Of a DNA stretch of 41,752 nucleotides, positions 7,453-16,019 are shown in pieces. How positions within the stretch are numbered: position 1 is the stretch's first letter; each line of letters starts with the position of its first letter. Both the position numbers and the translations under genes were made by a program. The notes beneath the pieces are model-generated. The model did not search any database. It saw nothing but the letters and a program-made list of their open reading frames with translations, and had not been told where the DNA came from. This stretch comes from Nodosilinea sp. LEGE 06152 (GTDB lineage Bacteria > Cyanobacteriota > Cyanobacteriia > Phormidesmidales > Phormidesmidaceae), in assembly GCF_015207525.1 (NCBI RefSeq), contig NZ_JADEWR010000028.1, forward strand, positions 2,373 through 44,124. Reading direction: 5' to 3'.

Positions 7453-8763
7453 CTACAGCACCCGCAGCACGCTCGCCACGCTGTGGATCTCCCCATACTC
7501 CCGCAGCTCATTCAGCGCCGTCTGAAAATTCGCCTCCGTCACCTCGTGACTCACAATCACAATCTCCGCCCGCGTCTCGTGCTGCCCAATCTGCACAATC
7601 GACTCCAAACTCACCTGGTGACGACCAAAACAGGTGCCCAGCTTACCAATCACCCCTGGCGCATCCTCCGCCAGCAGCCGCACATAAAAGCGGCTGACAA
7701 TATCCGCCATCGGGCTGACCTTGCAGTAGTGCTGATGACTACAGGCCAGCAGCGGGTTGGTCGCTTGAGGCGTCGTCCCCGCCCGCAGGTTCGCCGCCAG
7801 GTTCAGCAGATCAGACACCACCGCACTGGCCGTCGGTCCTTCCCCCGCCCCCGGCCCAAAAAACATCACCTGCCCAATCGGCTCTCCCTCAATCAGAATC
7901 GCGTTATACACATCGTTCACCGAAGCCAGCGGGTGGGCTACCGGCACCAGCGTCGGATGCACTCGCAGCTGCAGCTGATCCATCGCTTGCTCTGAGGTTT
8001 CGTCAAACTCGCCGTCGCGGCGGGCGATCGCCAGCAGCTTAATCACAAACCCCAGCCGCTCAGCGTAGGCAATATCCGCCGCCGTCACCTGGCGAATGCC
8101 CTCGCTGTACACCTCCGACAGCTTAATGCGCCCCCCAAAAGCCAGCGACGCCAGAATCGCAATTTTGTCGGCGGCGTCCAGCCCGTCCACATCCGCCGTG
8201 GGGTCGGCCTCCGCGTAGCCCAACCGCTGGGCATCGGCCAAAATTGGCTCAAAGTCGCCCCCCTCCCGCTGCATGCGAGTGAGGATATAGTTGGTGGTGC
8301 CGTTGATAATCCCCGTCACCGCCCGAATGCGGTTCACCCCCAGCGCCTGCTTCAGCGGCTGAATCACCGGAATGCCGCCCGCAACCGCCGCCTCCAGCAG
8401 CACGTACACCCCCGCCTGATTAGCGGCGGTAAAAATCTCATCGCCGTAGCGGGCGATTACCGCCTTGTTGGCCGTCACCACATGCTTGCCGTGGGCGATC
8501 GCCTTGAGTATCAGCGATCGCGCCGGTTCCAGCCCCCCCATCACCTCTACCACCGCGTCGATGGTGGGGTCAGCCACAATGCTCTCTAGGTCAGTGGTGA
8601 GGCGATCGCCCTCAATCGCCACCGATCGCGGCTTATCCAAACTCCGCACGCCCACTCTAGCCAGCTCTATCTGCCCCACCAGCGGGTGGCGATGGGCCGG
8701 GTCGAGCAAAATCTTGGCCGTTCCCGACCCCACCGTTCCCAGCCCCAGCAAACCGACACGCAT
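7453..8763 (-). CDS. hom: Homoserine dehydrogenase
   Basis: This 436-residue enzyme reduces aspartate semialdehyde to homoserine with NAD(P)H, the branch to threonine and methionine. The Rossmann motif GLGTVGSG lies at residues 7-14. The middle carries the family core (VVTANKAVIARYG, GGIPVIQPLKQ, GIINGTTNYIL and the conserved EADPTADVDGLDAADK). The C-terminal ~80 residues (FYVRLLAEDAPGVIGKLGTCFGRHQVSLESIVQ) form an ACT domain, so threonine feedback control is likely. Length and layout match the monofunctional bacterial enzyme. It is transcribed after petH but separated from it by a strong terminator. Confidence 0.96.
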   Translation of the reverse strand: MRVGLLGLGTVGSGTAKILLDPAHRHPLVGQIELARVGVRSLDKPRSVAIEGDRLTTDLESIVADPTIDAVVEVMGGLEPARSLILKAIAHGKHVVTANKAVIARYGDEIFTAANQAGVYVLLEAAVAGGIPVIQPLKQALGVNRIRAVTGIINGTTNYILTRMQREGGDFEPILADAQRLGYAEADPTADVDGLDAADKIAILASLAFGGRIKLSEVYSEGIRQVTAADIAYAERLGFVIKLLAIARRDGEFDETSEQAMDQLQLRVHPTLVPVAHPLASVNDVYNAILIEGEPIGQVMFFGPGAGEGPTASAVVSDLLNLAANLRAGTTPQATNPLLACSHQHYCKVSPMADIVSRFYVRLLAEDAPGVIGKLGTCFGRHQVSLESIVQIGQHETRAEIVIVSHEVTEANFQTALNELREYGEIHSVASVLRVL

Positions 8764-8815
8764 AGCCTGACTTCCTTAACCGCGATCGCCATGCCCAATT
8801 GTAAAGGGATTGCTG

Positions 8816-8864
8816 CTAGGCAAAAAAAAGAAGGACCGAATTGGCCCTTCTTTTTTTTGCCTAG
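8816..8864. terminator. Strong symmetrical terminator after petH
   Basis: Perfect 19-base arms (8816-8834 and 8846-8864) contain A8/T8 tracts with an 11-base loop. On the minus strand it lies 8 bases after the petH stop and ends in a T8 run. It also separates petH from hom. Confidence 0.85.
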
Positions 8865-8872
8865 CGCGCGAC

Positions 8873-10132
8873 CTAGTAGGTTTCCACGTGCCAGCGGTGC
8901 TCTTTCTTCATCTGCTTGCGGAACTCGATCCAGTCAACGCCGTGCTTGGTGGCTTCAGACGACATCGCATCATCGATACCGTCTTCCATCCCTTTTAGAC
9001 CACACATGTAGGTGTGGGTATTGGGCTTCTGCATCAGCTCCCACAGTTCAGCGGCGTGTTCGCCTACCCGGTGCTGAATGTACATGCGGCCCCCCTCAGC
9101 ATTTTGCTGCTCACGGCTGATAGCGTAGGTGAGCTTAAGGTTGTCAGGGTACTGCTCCTGCATCTGCTCCAGCTCCTCTTTGTAGAGGACATTGCCGGTA
9201 TAGGCTACGCCAAAGATCAGCCAGGCCAGGCCCTTGAACTGGTATTCAGGGTTCTTCTGGCGCTCAGCTTCCTTAAACATGCGCCACAGGTAGGCGCGGA
9301 AGGGGGCAATACCGGTGCCCGTCGCCAGCATGATAATAGTGGCCTCCGGGTCGTCGGGCAGCAGCATCTCTTTACCGACTGGCCCGGTGATTTTCACATC
9401 GGCCCCAGGCTCAATGCCACACAGAAACGTTGAGCAGGTGCCGTAGACAGTTTCGCCCGACTCAGGGTGCTTGTACTCGAGCTGGCGCACACAGAGCGAC
9501 ACGGTTTTATCGTCCATGTGGTCGCCGTGGCGAGTTGAAGCAATGGAGTACAGGCGCAGCTTGTGGGGCTTGCCCTTGTCGTCGGTGCCATCGGGAATAA
9601 TGCCAATACTTTGGCCTTCCACGTAGTGCAGGTCGCCCTGAGACAGATCAAAGGTAATGTGCTGCACAATACCCGTTCCGCCTTCTCGAACTAGCGGCTC
9701 ATTCGACAACACCTTGCCGACGTAGGGGCTGTTGGGCTTGTAGAGGTTAATGGGCACGCTGGCAGCGGCCTTGGGTGCGGCTTGAGTCATGGGCTTGTTG
9801 TTAGTTTGGGTTGGCGCGGTCTCTGCTGGGGCAGCAGCTTCGGCGGGCGCAACCACGGGAGCCGTAATGGGCGTAGGCTCAGCAGCGTTAACGGTACCCA
9901 CCTCTTCAATGGGTCGAATGCTGACAATCTTGCCGCCCATGCGGGTAATGCGCTGCATTTCCTGGTTCATACGGTCGTAGGGCACTGTGATGAAAACACT
10001 GCCACTCTTGCGAATGGGGTTATTCATCTGGTCGGTTTCTGCGTTTTGACGCAGGCCCTGCACCTCGTATAAAAACAAACGGCTTCCGGCCACAGTACTG
10101 GCGTTGCCGCCGCTCACACTTGGATTGTACAT
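8873..10132 (-). CDS. petH: Ferredoxin-NADP+ reductase with phycobilisome-linker domain
   Basis: This 419-residue thylakoid-associated flavoenzyme passes electrons from ferredoxin to NADP+ at the end of linear photosynthetic transport. Residues ~17-76 form a CpcD-like linker (SRLFLYEVQGLRQN…GGKIVSIRP), which in cyanobacteria docks the long isoform on the phycobilisome. An Ala/Pro/Thr-rich hinge runs from ~80 to 125. The reductase core has the FAD motif RLYSIAST at 193-200, the NADP motif LATGTGIAPFR, and the C-terminal Tyr. Met115, at the start of the core (MTQAAPKAAAS), is where other cyanobacteria start a short, linker-less isoform from the same gene. It is divergent from prk across a 745-base region. 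Confidence 0.97.
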   Translation of the reverse strand: MYNPSVSGGNASTVAGSRLFLYEVQGLRQNAETDQMNNPIRKSGSVFITVPYDRMNQEMQRITRMGGKIVSIRPIEEVGTVNAAEPTPITAPVVAPAEAAAPAETAPTQTNNKPMTQAAPKAAASVPINLYKPNSPYVGKVLSNEPLVREGGTGIVQHITFDLSQGDLHYVEGQSIGIIPDGTDDKGKPHKLRLYSIASTRHGDHMDDKTVSLCVRQLEYKHPESGETVYGTCSTFLCGIEPGADVKITGPVGKEMLLPDDPEATIIMLATGTGIAPFRAYLWRMFKEAERQKNPEYQFKGLAWLIFGVAYTGNVLYKEELEQMQEQYPDNLKLTYAISREQQNAEGGRMYIQHRVGEHAAELWELMQKPNTHTYMCGLKGMEDGIDDAMSSEATKHGVDWIEFRKQMKKEHRWHVETY

Positions 10133-10877
10133 ATCTAAAATTCAGTGACTCTCTAGACCCAACTAAGTGCGACGGAGGCACACCGTCATGACCCGTCGCA
10201 TACCTTCTAATGCGCCTGCTCGACCAGCCATAGGGCCAACCCAGAGACGGTGACATCAGAAATGCTTTTAGCTTAGGGTATCACTGTAAGACGGTGTAAT
10301 ACTGAGGGTTGAGAGATATAGCAGACCGGGGGCCTGCATTTAGCTCCGCATCCAGCCAATGCCCCAGTGAATGGTTGCACTCTAATAACATCCTGCGGGA
10401 AAGATTGTGTTCTTTGCAGCAGTGAGCGTTAAGTTAATCTAAAAATCTCTCTTCAGGCTAAAACCCTCAGCTGCTGCTGCTCAGCCGATCCCCCGCTAAA
10501 AACTGTTGTGAAGGATACTGGCTTCTGATAGGATGAACCTAATCGCGGTAGAAATACTTATCCGCTGGGCCGGCTCCATGCCATTGGCGGTTTAGCTGGT
10601 TTAGGGAGGGTAGGAAGTGTCGACGCTTAGGCTAGGAGCTTTTTAGTTTTAGCTGCATGGGCGACGGTGCTTGGCCCCTAGGGGGAAGGCTAGCTTCTCT
10701 GGTCAAGCCGCTTGGGCTTCACGACCGCGACATTTACAGGTAATGTGCCGCTTGGGGCGATCGCCCTAGAGCATGGGGTGTGAGAACCAGGCCAGAGCCA
10801 CCTCTGGGGTTGGTGAATCCTTTGCTATGTTGCAACGCTGGGTTCTATTTTTATAGAAGGTTGTTTAGAGGGAACTT
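10133..10877. promoter_or_regulatory. Divergent petH/prk control region, no gene seen
   Basis: This is 745 bases without a credible gene between two photosynthetic genes transcribed apart. It likely holds both promoters and long leaders. A candidate prk promoter is TTGCAA (10830-10835) with TATAGA (10852-10857), 16 bases between them, followed by GAGGGA just before the prk ATG. That would give a leader of only about 15 bases, so other promoters upstream are likely. No perfect NtcA box (GTA-N8-TAC) was found. Confidence 0.5.
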
Positions 10878-11882
10878 ATGATCAGCAAGCCAGACAAAGT
10901 AGTTCTAATTGGTGTCGCCGGCGACTCTGGATGCGGCAAGTCTACGTTTCTACGACGACTGAGCGATTTGTTCGGCGCTGAATTCATGACCGTCATCTGC
11001 CTAGATGACTATCACAGCCTCGATCGCAAGCAGCGCAAGGCGGCTGGCGTTACCGCCCTCAACCCTGAGGCCAACAACTTTGACCTCATGTATGAGCAGA
11101 TCAAAGCGCTGAAAGAAGGCAAGAGCATTGATAAGCCCATTTACAACCACGAAACCGGCGAACTCGACCCCCCCGAGCGGGTCGACCCCAACCGCATTGT
11201 CGTAATCGAAGGACTACACCCCCTCTACGACGAGCGCGTGCGTGAGCTGCTTGACTTCAGCGTCTACCTCGACATCAGCGATGAAGTCAAAATCGCCTGG
11301 AAAATTCAGCGCGATATGGCCGAGCGTGGCCACACCTACGAAGACGTGCTGGCCTCCATCAATGCCCGTCGCCCCGACTTCGAAGCCTATATCGACATTC
11401 AAAAGCAGTATGCCGACGTAGTGATTCAAATCCTGCCCACCCAGCTAATTCCCAACGATGAGGAGAAGAAGGTGCTGCGGGTGCGCCTCATGCAGCGCGA
11501 AGGTATTGAGGGCTTCGACCCCGTCTACCTGTTTGATGAAGGTTCCACCATCGACTGGATTCCCTGCGGGCGCAAGCTCACCTGCTCCTACCCGGGCATT
11601 CGCATGCACTACGGTCCCGACTCCTATTACGGGCACGAGGTGTCGGTGCTAGAGGTGGACGGTCAGTTCGATCGCCTTGAGGAGATGATCTACATCGAGA
11701 GCCATCTCAGCAACACCTCTACCAAGTACTACGGCGAAATGACCGAGCTGCTGCTCAAGCACCGCGAGTACCCCGGTTCTACCAACGGTAGCGGCCTGTT
11801 CCAGGTGCTGGTGGGTCTCAAAATGCGCGCCACCTATGAGCGCCTGACCGCCGCTAACCGCGAAGTCGCCACCACCGCATAA
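10878..11882 (+). CDS. prk: Phosphoribulokinase
   Basis: This 334-residue Calvin-cycle kinase makes ribulose 1,5-bisphosphate from ribulose 5-phosphate and ATP. The P-loop GDSGCGKST sits at residues 15-23. Cys19 (in the P-loop) and Cys41 (VICLDDYH) are the regulatory redox pair, and a second pair, Cys230 and Cys236 (WIPCGRKLTCSYPG), lies near the C-terminus. All four cysteines of the thioredoxin/CP12-controlled photosynthetic type are present. The substrate loop DDYHSLDR and the VIEGLHPLYD strand are intact. GAGGGA precedes the ATG. A terminator follows at 11953. Confidence 0.98.
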   Translation: MISKPDKVVLIGVAGDSGCGKSTFLRRLSDLFGAEFMTVICLDDYHSLDRKQRKAAGVTALNPEANNFDLMYEQIKALKEGKSIDKPIYNHETGELDPPERVDPNRIVVIEGLHPLYDERVRELLDFSVYLDISDEVKIAWKIQRDMAERGHTYEDVLASINARRPDFEAYIDIQKQYADVVIQILPTQLIPNDEEKKVLRVRLMQREGIEGFDPVYLFDEGSTIDWIPCGRKLTCSYPGIRMHYGPDSYYGHEVSVLEVDGQFDRLEEMIYIESHLSNTSTKYYGEMTELLLKHREYPGSTNGSGLFQVLVGLKMRATYERLTAANREVATTA

Positions 11883-11952
11883 CCGCTACGTCAAGCTATC
11901 TTGATGTGGTTGTCTGGCTTGCCGGTTTAACTTCATCTGTCTGGCCTAACTA

Positions 11953-11986
11953 AGAGAGGATATCCATGGGGATGTCCTCTCTTTTT
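11953..11986 (+). terminator. Rho-independent terminator after prk
   Basis: A 13-base stem (AGAGAGGATATCC with GGATGTCCTCTCT, one mismatch) is followed by T5. It ends 7 bases before the next ATG (11994), so it may also shape the leader of the DUF2721 gene. Confidence 0.8.
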
Positions 11987-11993
11987 GGTTGTT

Positions 11994-12398
11994 ATGGAAC
12001 TTACGACTCCGGCCCTGCTGTTTCCAGCTATTTCGCTGCTGCTGCTGGCCTACACCAACCGCTTTTTGGTGCTGGCTCAGCTCATTCGTCAACTGCACAG
12101 CTCTGAGCGCGACTATTTTCAAAGCATGGTGCAGCGCCAGATCTCAAATCTGCGCCAGCGCATCGCCCTGATTCGTCTGATGCAGGCGCTGGGAGTGTCG
12201 AGTTTTATTGTTTGCACCCTGTCCATGCTGGGGTTGTTTATCAACCAGCAGCGGCTGGCGGAAGCCCTGTTTGGCCTGAGCCTGCTGCTGCTGGTAGCTT
12301 CGCTGCTGACCTCGCTCTACGAAATTGCAATCAGCACCCGCGCGATCGAGGCAGAGCTGGCCGATATCGACGCCAAATGCCGCTACCCTAAAGCCTAA
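11994..12398 (+). CDS. DUF2721 family membrane protein
   Basis: From ATG 11994 this is a 134-residue protein (MELTTPALLFPAISLLLLAYTNRFL…). Three hydrophobic helices are visible: residues ~7-22, ~64-84 and ~92-110. Between the first two is an amphipathic basic stretch, IRQLHSSERDYFQSMVQRQISNLRQRI, typical of DUF2721. It is an inner-membrane protein of unknown role, about the usual size. An upstream TTG at 11985 is in frame but lies in the prk terminator, so I prefer the ATG. The terminator leaves little room for a ribosome site. Confidence 0.85.
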   Translation: MELTTPALLFPAISLLLLAYTNRFLVLAQLIRQLHSSERDYFQSMVQRQISNLRQRIALIRLMQALGVSSFIVCTLSMLGLFINQQRLAEALFGLSLLLLVASLLTSLYEIAISTRAIEAELADIDAKCRYPKA

Positions 12399-12528
12399 AT
12401 CGATGGGATAGTGGCACTATCTCTTGCCGGTTGAGCCAAACCCGGCAGTCGAGCACCGTCAAAACCCGATAGTTGAGCGGAGTCGAAACCCGCTGACTGA
12501 GCGGAGTCGAAGTCAGCAGGTTTCGAAA
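12399..12528. repeat. TGAGCGGAGTCGAA repeat pair with nested hairpin
   Basis: TGAGCGGAGTCGAA occurs at 12474-12487 and 12498-12511. The second copy forms the loop of a 16-base hairpin (12483-12498 with 12511-12526, 15 of 16 paired). The variant TGAGCGAAGTCGAA is in the insert at 5083-5096. The element lies just past the stop of the minus-strand gene at 12529, so it could also act as its transcript end. Confidence 0.7.
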
Positions 12529-13083
12529 CTACTGGGTCTTCAGCGTCAGGGTTTGGTTGGGCTCAACTACGACCACCCGCTGGGCGGTCGTGTTGCCAAT
12601 GATGGCCCCAGCCGCAGCCCCACCAAGAATACTGCCGATGGATACCCGACCGCTGAGAATGCCGCCAACGGCAGCCCCGCCTGCGGCCCCAATGCCGGCA
12701 TCGGTCAGAATAGCCCCAGTGCTGGTTTCCCTGGGGTCTTTGATGTCGCGCAGCAGCTCAGAGGCGGCGTTGACGGGGTAGACCTGGTTGCCGACTTCAA
12801 CGGCGGTAGCGACGTAGCGCACCCCGCCCTCGGCAGGCTCAAACCGACCGCGAACGATCGCACCCGCTGGAATACTGCGGCCGTTTAGGCTGGTGGCTGC
12901 CCCCACCCGCAGGGTTTGCTCGACGGTGGCATTGGTGTTGAGATAGAGCGTTTCGCTGTTGGGGGTCACCGCTTGAATGGGCGACGACACAAACAGCTGC
13001 GCCTGGGTAATAGGGGCCTGAGCCAGAGTGCCGACGGGCATTACCGCTAAGGTTAGAGCCGCTAGGTGACTTACTTTCATCAC
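12529..13083 (-). CDS. Secreted protein with C-terminal glycine zipper
   Basis: This 184-residue protein begins with a signal peptide (MMKVSHLAALTLAVMPVGTLAQA). A central region (~45-100) reads as beta strands with a SIPAGAIVRGRFEPAEGG loop, resembling conjugal-transfer TrbI/DotG-like beta domains. Residues ~120-165 form a glycine zipper (GIGAAGGAAVGGILSGRVSIGSILGGAAAGAIIGN) that could insert in or associate with a membrane. The tail is VVVVEPNQTLTLKTQ. GGAG lies 6-9 bases before the double ATG, so either Met may be used. Its function is not known to me; an envelope-stress or surface role is a guess. Confidence 0.8.
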   Translation of the reverse strand: MMKVSHLAALTLAVMPVGTLAQAPITQAQLFVSSPIQAVTPNSETLYLNTNATVEQTLRVGAATSLNGRSIPAGAIVRGRFEPAEGGVRYVATAVEVGNQVYPVNAASELLRDIKDPRETSTGAILTDAGIGAAGGAAVGGILSGRVSIGSILGGAAAGAIIGNTTAQRVVVVEPNQTLTLKTQ

Positions 13084-13264
13084 AATCTCCAGAAACGGAA
13101 TTGAGGTTATAGGGGTGCCTTGTTCGTGAAGCGGGCACAGAGACAGCGGGAATGATAGGTTAGTTAGGCCGATAAGGCCCGCGATCGCTCAAAGATTACC
13201 TCTGAATGTGAAGACGGCCCGCTAATTCAAATGTTCCTACCCAACCGCGATCTTCCTGCTGTCT

Positions 13265-13453
13265 ATGCAATCTACCGCTGAGTATATCTGTGCCTTTTGC
13301 GGCGAGCCTAACACCACGTTTGTCGATCTCTCCGCTGGGCTGACCCAGACCTACATTGAAGATTGCCAGGTGTGCTGTCGGCCCAACCAGCTCTACGTCA
13401 CGGTAGACGATGTTTCGCTAGATATCGATATTGCCACAGACTTCGTGGAATAG
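13265..13453 (+). CDS. CPXCG-motif cysteine-rich mini-protein
   Basis: This 62-residue acidic protein has CAFCGEPN at residues 9-16 and CQVCCRPN at ~35-42, two CxxC knuckles about 23 residues apart, followed by LYVTVDDVSLDIDIATDFVE. This matches the small CPXCG zinc-ribbon family found in cyanobacteria and proteobacteria. It probably binds one Zn2+ in the cytoplasm; its role is unknown. It stands alone. No strong Shine-Dalgarno is seen before the ATG. Confidence 0.85.
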   Translation: MQSTAEYICAFCGEPNTTFVDLSAGLTQTYIEDCQVCCRPNQLYVTVDDVSLDIDIATDFVE

Positions 13454-13503
13454 CGCTGAGAGTTTGGATATCAAAGCATTTCTGTTGCGCCTGGGCAGCT
13501 AGC

Positions 13504-14004
13504 CGGGCTGGCCTTGGGTATGCTGGGCGGTGGTAGCGATCGCGCAGCGATTAAGACATCGACGCCCGCACGGTGCTAGCCGCCCTCACCATTGAAAAAC
13601 TCAACCCGGCGATCTATACCTGTGCCCAGATGCTCGATCGCATCAACGACATCGAGCTCAAGGCCGCTGGTGTAGACGATGTGATCGTGGCCGACGAAAT
13701 CACCAGCCACATTATTGCCACCTCGGCCCGCGCCCAGGGGTCTGTGGAGGTGCTGGCAGAACTGCTGACGGTGCAGGTGGGCAACCAAATTTACAAAGTT
13801 CCGGTGCCCCCCAGCTGAGTCGATTTACCGTTTTGGCAAGCCGTAGACCGCATGAAACACCGGCAAGATGCGCTGCCTATCGCCGTCGAGGTGAGTCAAC
13901 CCAAGCGCCGCACCCTGGTCAACCCTCCCGCCAACTACCGACTGGCCGACAGCGATCAGCTGGTGGTGATTGCCCGCAAAATGCCGGCAATGGCTAAAGA
14001 CTAA
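13504..14004 (+). pseudogene. K+ channel regulatory (RCK/TrkA) domain remnant
   Basis: The frame from 13555 to 14004 reads DIDARTVLAALTIEKLNPAI… CAQMLDRINDIELKAAGVDDVIVADEITSHIIA …VLAELLTVQVGNQIYKVPVPPS, then a TGA at 13816-13818, and then continues in the same frame as VDLPFWQAVDRMKH… LPIAVEV… DSDQLVVIARKMPAM to the TAA at 14002. The pattern is the TrkA-N end and TrkA-C region of a cyanobacterial voltage-gated-type K+ channel. The pore and N-terminal membrane part are absent. A stop at 13552 and an out-of-frame GGSDRAAIK just upstream suggest older damage. The internal TGA could be a single change from TGG (Trp). I call it a pseudogene; a short RCK-only protein is less likely. Confidence 0.65.
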
Positions 14005-14033
14005 AAAAAGCCCCACCAGTTAATTGATGGGGC
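14003..14033 (-). terminator. Terminator after the porin gene
   Basis: GCCCCA (14010-14015) pairs with TGGGGC (14028-14033), and on the minus strand the hairpin is followed by T7. It lies about 55 bases after the porin stop. Confidence 0.7.
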
Positions 14034-14087
14034 AAAGGCACGGTTTACTGTCTGTTGAAGGCTCTATCTTTAGCAGCACGGCGAAGC

Positions 14088-16019
14088 TTAGAAGAGAAGC
14101 TGCGCCTGCATATTGAAGATGAAAATATCAGGATTGGTGCTGAAATTGTTGGCGTCCATAATCCAGATGGCGGAGGGCATAAGGTAGAGGTTTCGGTTCA
14201 CCGGATAGCGGTAGACCAGCTCTAGCTCCTGCTGACGACCGCCGTTGCCCCCGCCGGAAACCAGAAACTGACGACCGCTGATGACGCTAAAGGGCACCAG
14301 GTAGGAGATCGTCGCCTGCGCCCCTTCCTTAAACAGGTTGGGGAAGGCCACGCCAAACTGAAAGGATTGAGCATCGATGCTGCCCAGGGAGGCACGGGTA
14401 GTGGCCGAGGTCAGGTCAACGCTGCCGTAGGTGTAGCGGCCAAATAGACCGAGCCAGTTCAGCGGTGTCCAGTCGAAGTTCACCAAAAAGGTGTCGGCGG
14501 GGGCGTTGGTCAGCGCTCCGCCAGCCCCATCGTCGGCCAGACCATAGATCGGTTCACCAAAGGTGCCGCCGACTCGGCCCAGGGCGTCGGGGGTCAGGTT
14601 AGAGCGGGTGTACAAAAATCGCAGGTTGAAGTTGTTGAAGGGCCTGATCCCAACCTGCCCCGTGAGGGTGCTGGTGCCGCCAAACAGGCCAATGCTGGGG
14701 TCGCTGGGGGCCTTGTTCCCGCCGATAAACTCGGTGTTTTCTGCCAGGTAGCCCACCCGCACATCGAGCCAGTCGGTCACATTCCACACAGCGATCGCCC
14801 CTGTGCCCCGGTCTACGGCGTTGACCTGGGTGCCGCCGCTGGAGTTAAAGCTGTTGGCTCCGGTTAAAAAGAAGGTGTAGCGGTTGTTGTCGAAGTAGCT
14901 GTACCAGTTGACGCGGGGGCCAACGTCGACGGTAATGCTGTTGCCCACCGGAAAGGCGTAGCTCAGCTCGCGGATATAGACATCGAAGTTGTTGCCGGGC
15001 ACCCCGCCCTGAAACTGAATAGGGGTGCCAAAGGTATTAAACAGCCCCGATGAGGTCCAAAAGTTGCCGACGCCGGTGCCGCTGCCGCTGACCAGCTGGA
15101 GCTTGAGGCGATCGGCCCCGCTGAAGGAGGTGTCTAGGTTGAGCCAGAGATAGTTGGCGACGGTAATACCGGGGTCGCCAACCACGGTGCGTGTTGCCGG
15201 TACACCGCCCACCCGCGTGCCGGTTTCGGCCAGCACGTTGCCATTGGAGAAGCCGCCGCCGATGTTAGAAAATACCTGACCCCGCAGCTTGGTGACGGTG
15301 GAAAACTGCTGGGCTCGCAGTTCTGCCGTTTCGGCCTCTAGCTGATCGACTCGACCACCCAGGGAGGCCAGTTCAGCGGCAAACTCTTCCTGAAGGCGGC
15401 GGATGACAGCTAGATCCTCCTCTGAAACGCCCGTGCCCAGGGTGCTGACAATGACATCTAGGCAAGCATTGAGGCCAGCGGCAAACTCAAACCGGGTGAG
15501 GGATCGCTGCCCCCAGAAGGTGCTGTCGGGGTAGCCCTGAATGCAGCCGTAGCTTTCGACCAGGTTGCTCAGCGCCTGGAAGGCCCAGTCGGAGGGCAGC
15601 ACGTCTGAAAAATCGCTGACCTGGGTGACCTGAGCCAGGCCGTCAGCGGCTACCGGCTGTACCGTGGCGTCGTCGGCTAAACTGGCTTCGAGATCGTCAA
15701 CTCGAAACATGCCGGTGGCACTCGGCTCGATCGCTGGCAGGGGGTCAGCCGCCAGCAGAGCACCTGCCGTATCGGGAGCGTGGGGCGCAGTTTCAGCAAT
15801 CGCTAGCCCTGCATCTGCCTCTCCCGCATTCTCGAACGCGACAGGTTCAAAAGCAGCGGCGATCGCCGCCTCACTGCTTTCCAGCGGTTCAGCCGCAGGC
15901 TCACCGGCGATCGCCGCCGTCGCTGACAGCAGCAGCACCGCAGTCGCCACCAAACTGCGCCCGCAGCTCTCCAAACAGAGGCGCGCCGCAGCCCGCCCAA
16001 ACAGAACGTTCACCATCAA
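14088..16019 (-). CDS. SLH-domain outer-membrane porin (iron-uptake-porin/OprB-like)
   Basis: This 643-residue protein has the standard cyanobacterial porin order. A signal sequence (LVATAVLLLSATAAIAGEP) is followed by an unusually long Ala/Glu-rich linker (~40-125). Then comes one SLH domain (FSDVLPSDWAFQALSNLVESYGCIQGYPDSTF…LTRFEFAAGLNACLD) that anchors to the peptidoglycan-linked polymer, a short coiled coil (~205-235, VDQLEAETAELRAQQ), and a ~390-residue beta barrel ending in aromatic LLF. Such proteins pass ions and small solutes, and some are needed for iron uptake. The start could also be the second Met. It is followed by its own terminator. Confidence 0.93.
   Translation of the reverse strand: MMVNVLFGRAAARLCLESCGRSLVATAVLLLSATAAIAGEPAAEPLESSEAAIAAAFEPVAFENAGEADAGLAIAETAPHAPDTAGALLAADPLPAIEPSATGMFRVDDLEASLADDATVQPVAADGLAQVTQVSDFSDVLPSDWAFQALSNLVESYGCIQGYPDSTFWGQRSLTRFEFAAGLNACLDVIVSTLGTGVSEEDLAVIRRLQEEFAAELASLGGRVDQLEAETAELRAQQFSTVTKLRGQVFSNIGGGFSNGNVLAETGTRVGGVPATRTVVGDPGITVANYLWLNLDTSFSGADRLKLQLVSGSGTGVGNFWTSSGLFNTFGTPIQFQGGVPGNNFDVYIRELSYAFPVGNSITVDVGPRVNWYSYFDNNRYTFFLTGANSFNSSGGTQVNAVDRGTGAIAVWNVTDWLDVRVGYLAENTEFIGGNKAPSDPSIGLFGGTSTLTGQVGIRPFNNFNLRFLYTRSNLTPDALGRVGGTFGEPIYGLADDGAGGALTNAPADTFLVNFDWTPLNWLGLFGRYTYGSVDLTSATTRASLGSIDAQSFQFGVAFPNLFKEGAQATISYLVPFSVISGRQFLVSGGGNGGRQQELELVYRYPVNRNLYLMPSAIWIMDANNFSTNPDIFIFNMQAQLLF

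Noticed and set aside
10250..10310. NtcA site for petH
   Set aside because: Nearest candidates (GTA…TAA or GTA with 11 spacer bases) do not fit GTA-N8-TAC.
10618..10650. TGTCGA at 10618 as an ECF42 promoter
   Set aside because: No CGAC box follows at 17 bases; it is a lone six-base match.
12424..12888. Plus-strand frame opposite the glycine-zipper gene
   Set aside because: It starts in the repeat hairpin and is Gly/Pro/Asn-rich only because it mirrors the glycine zipper.
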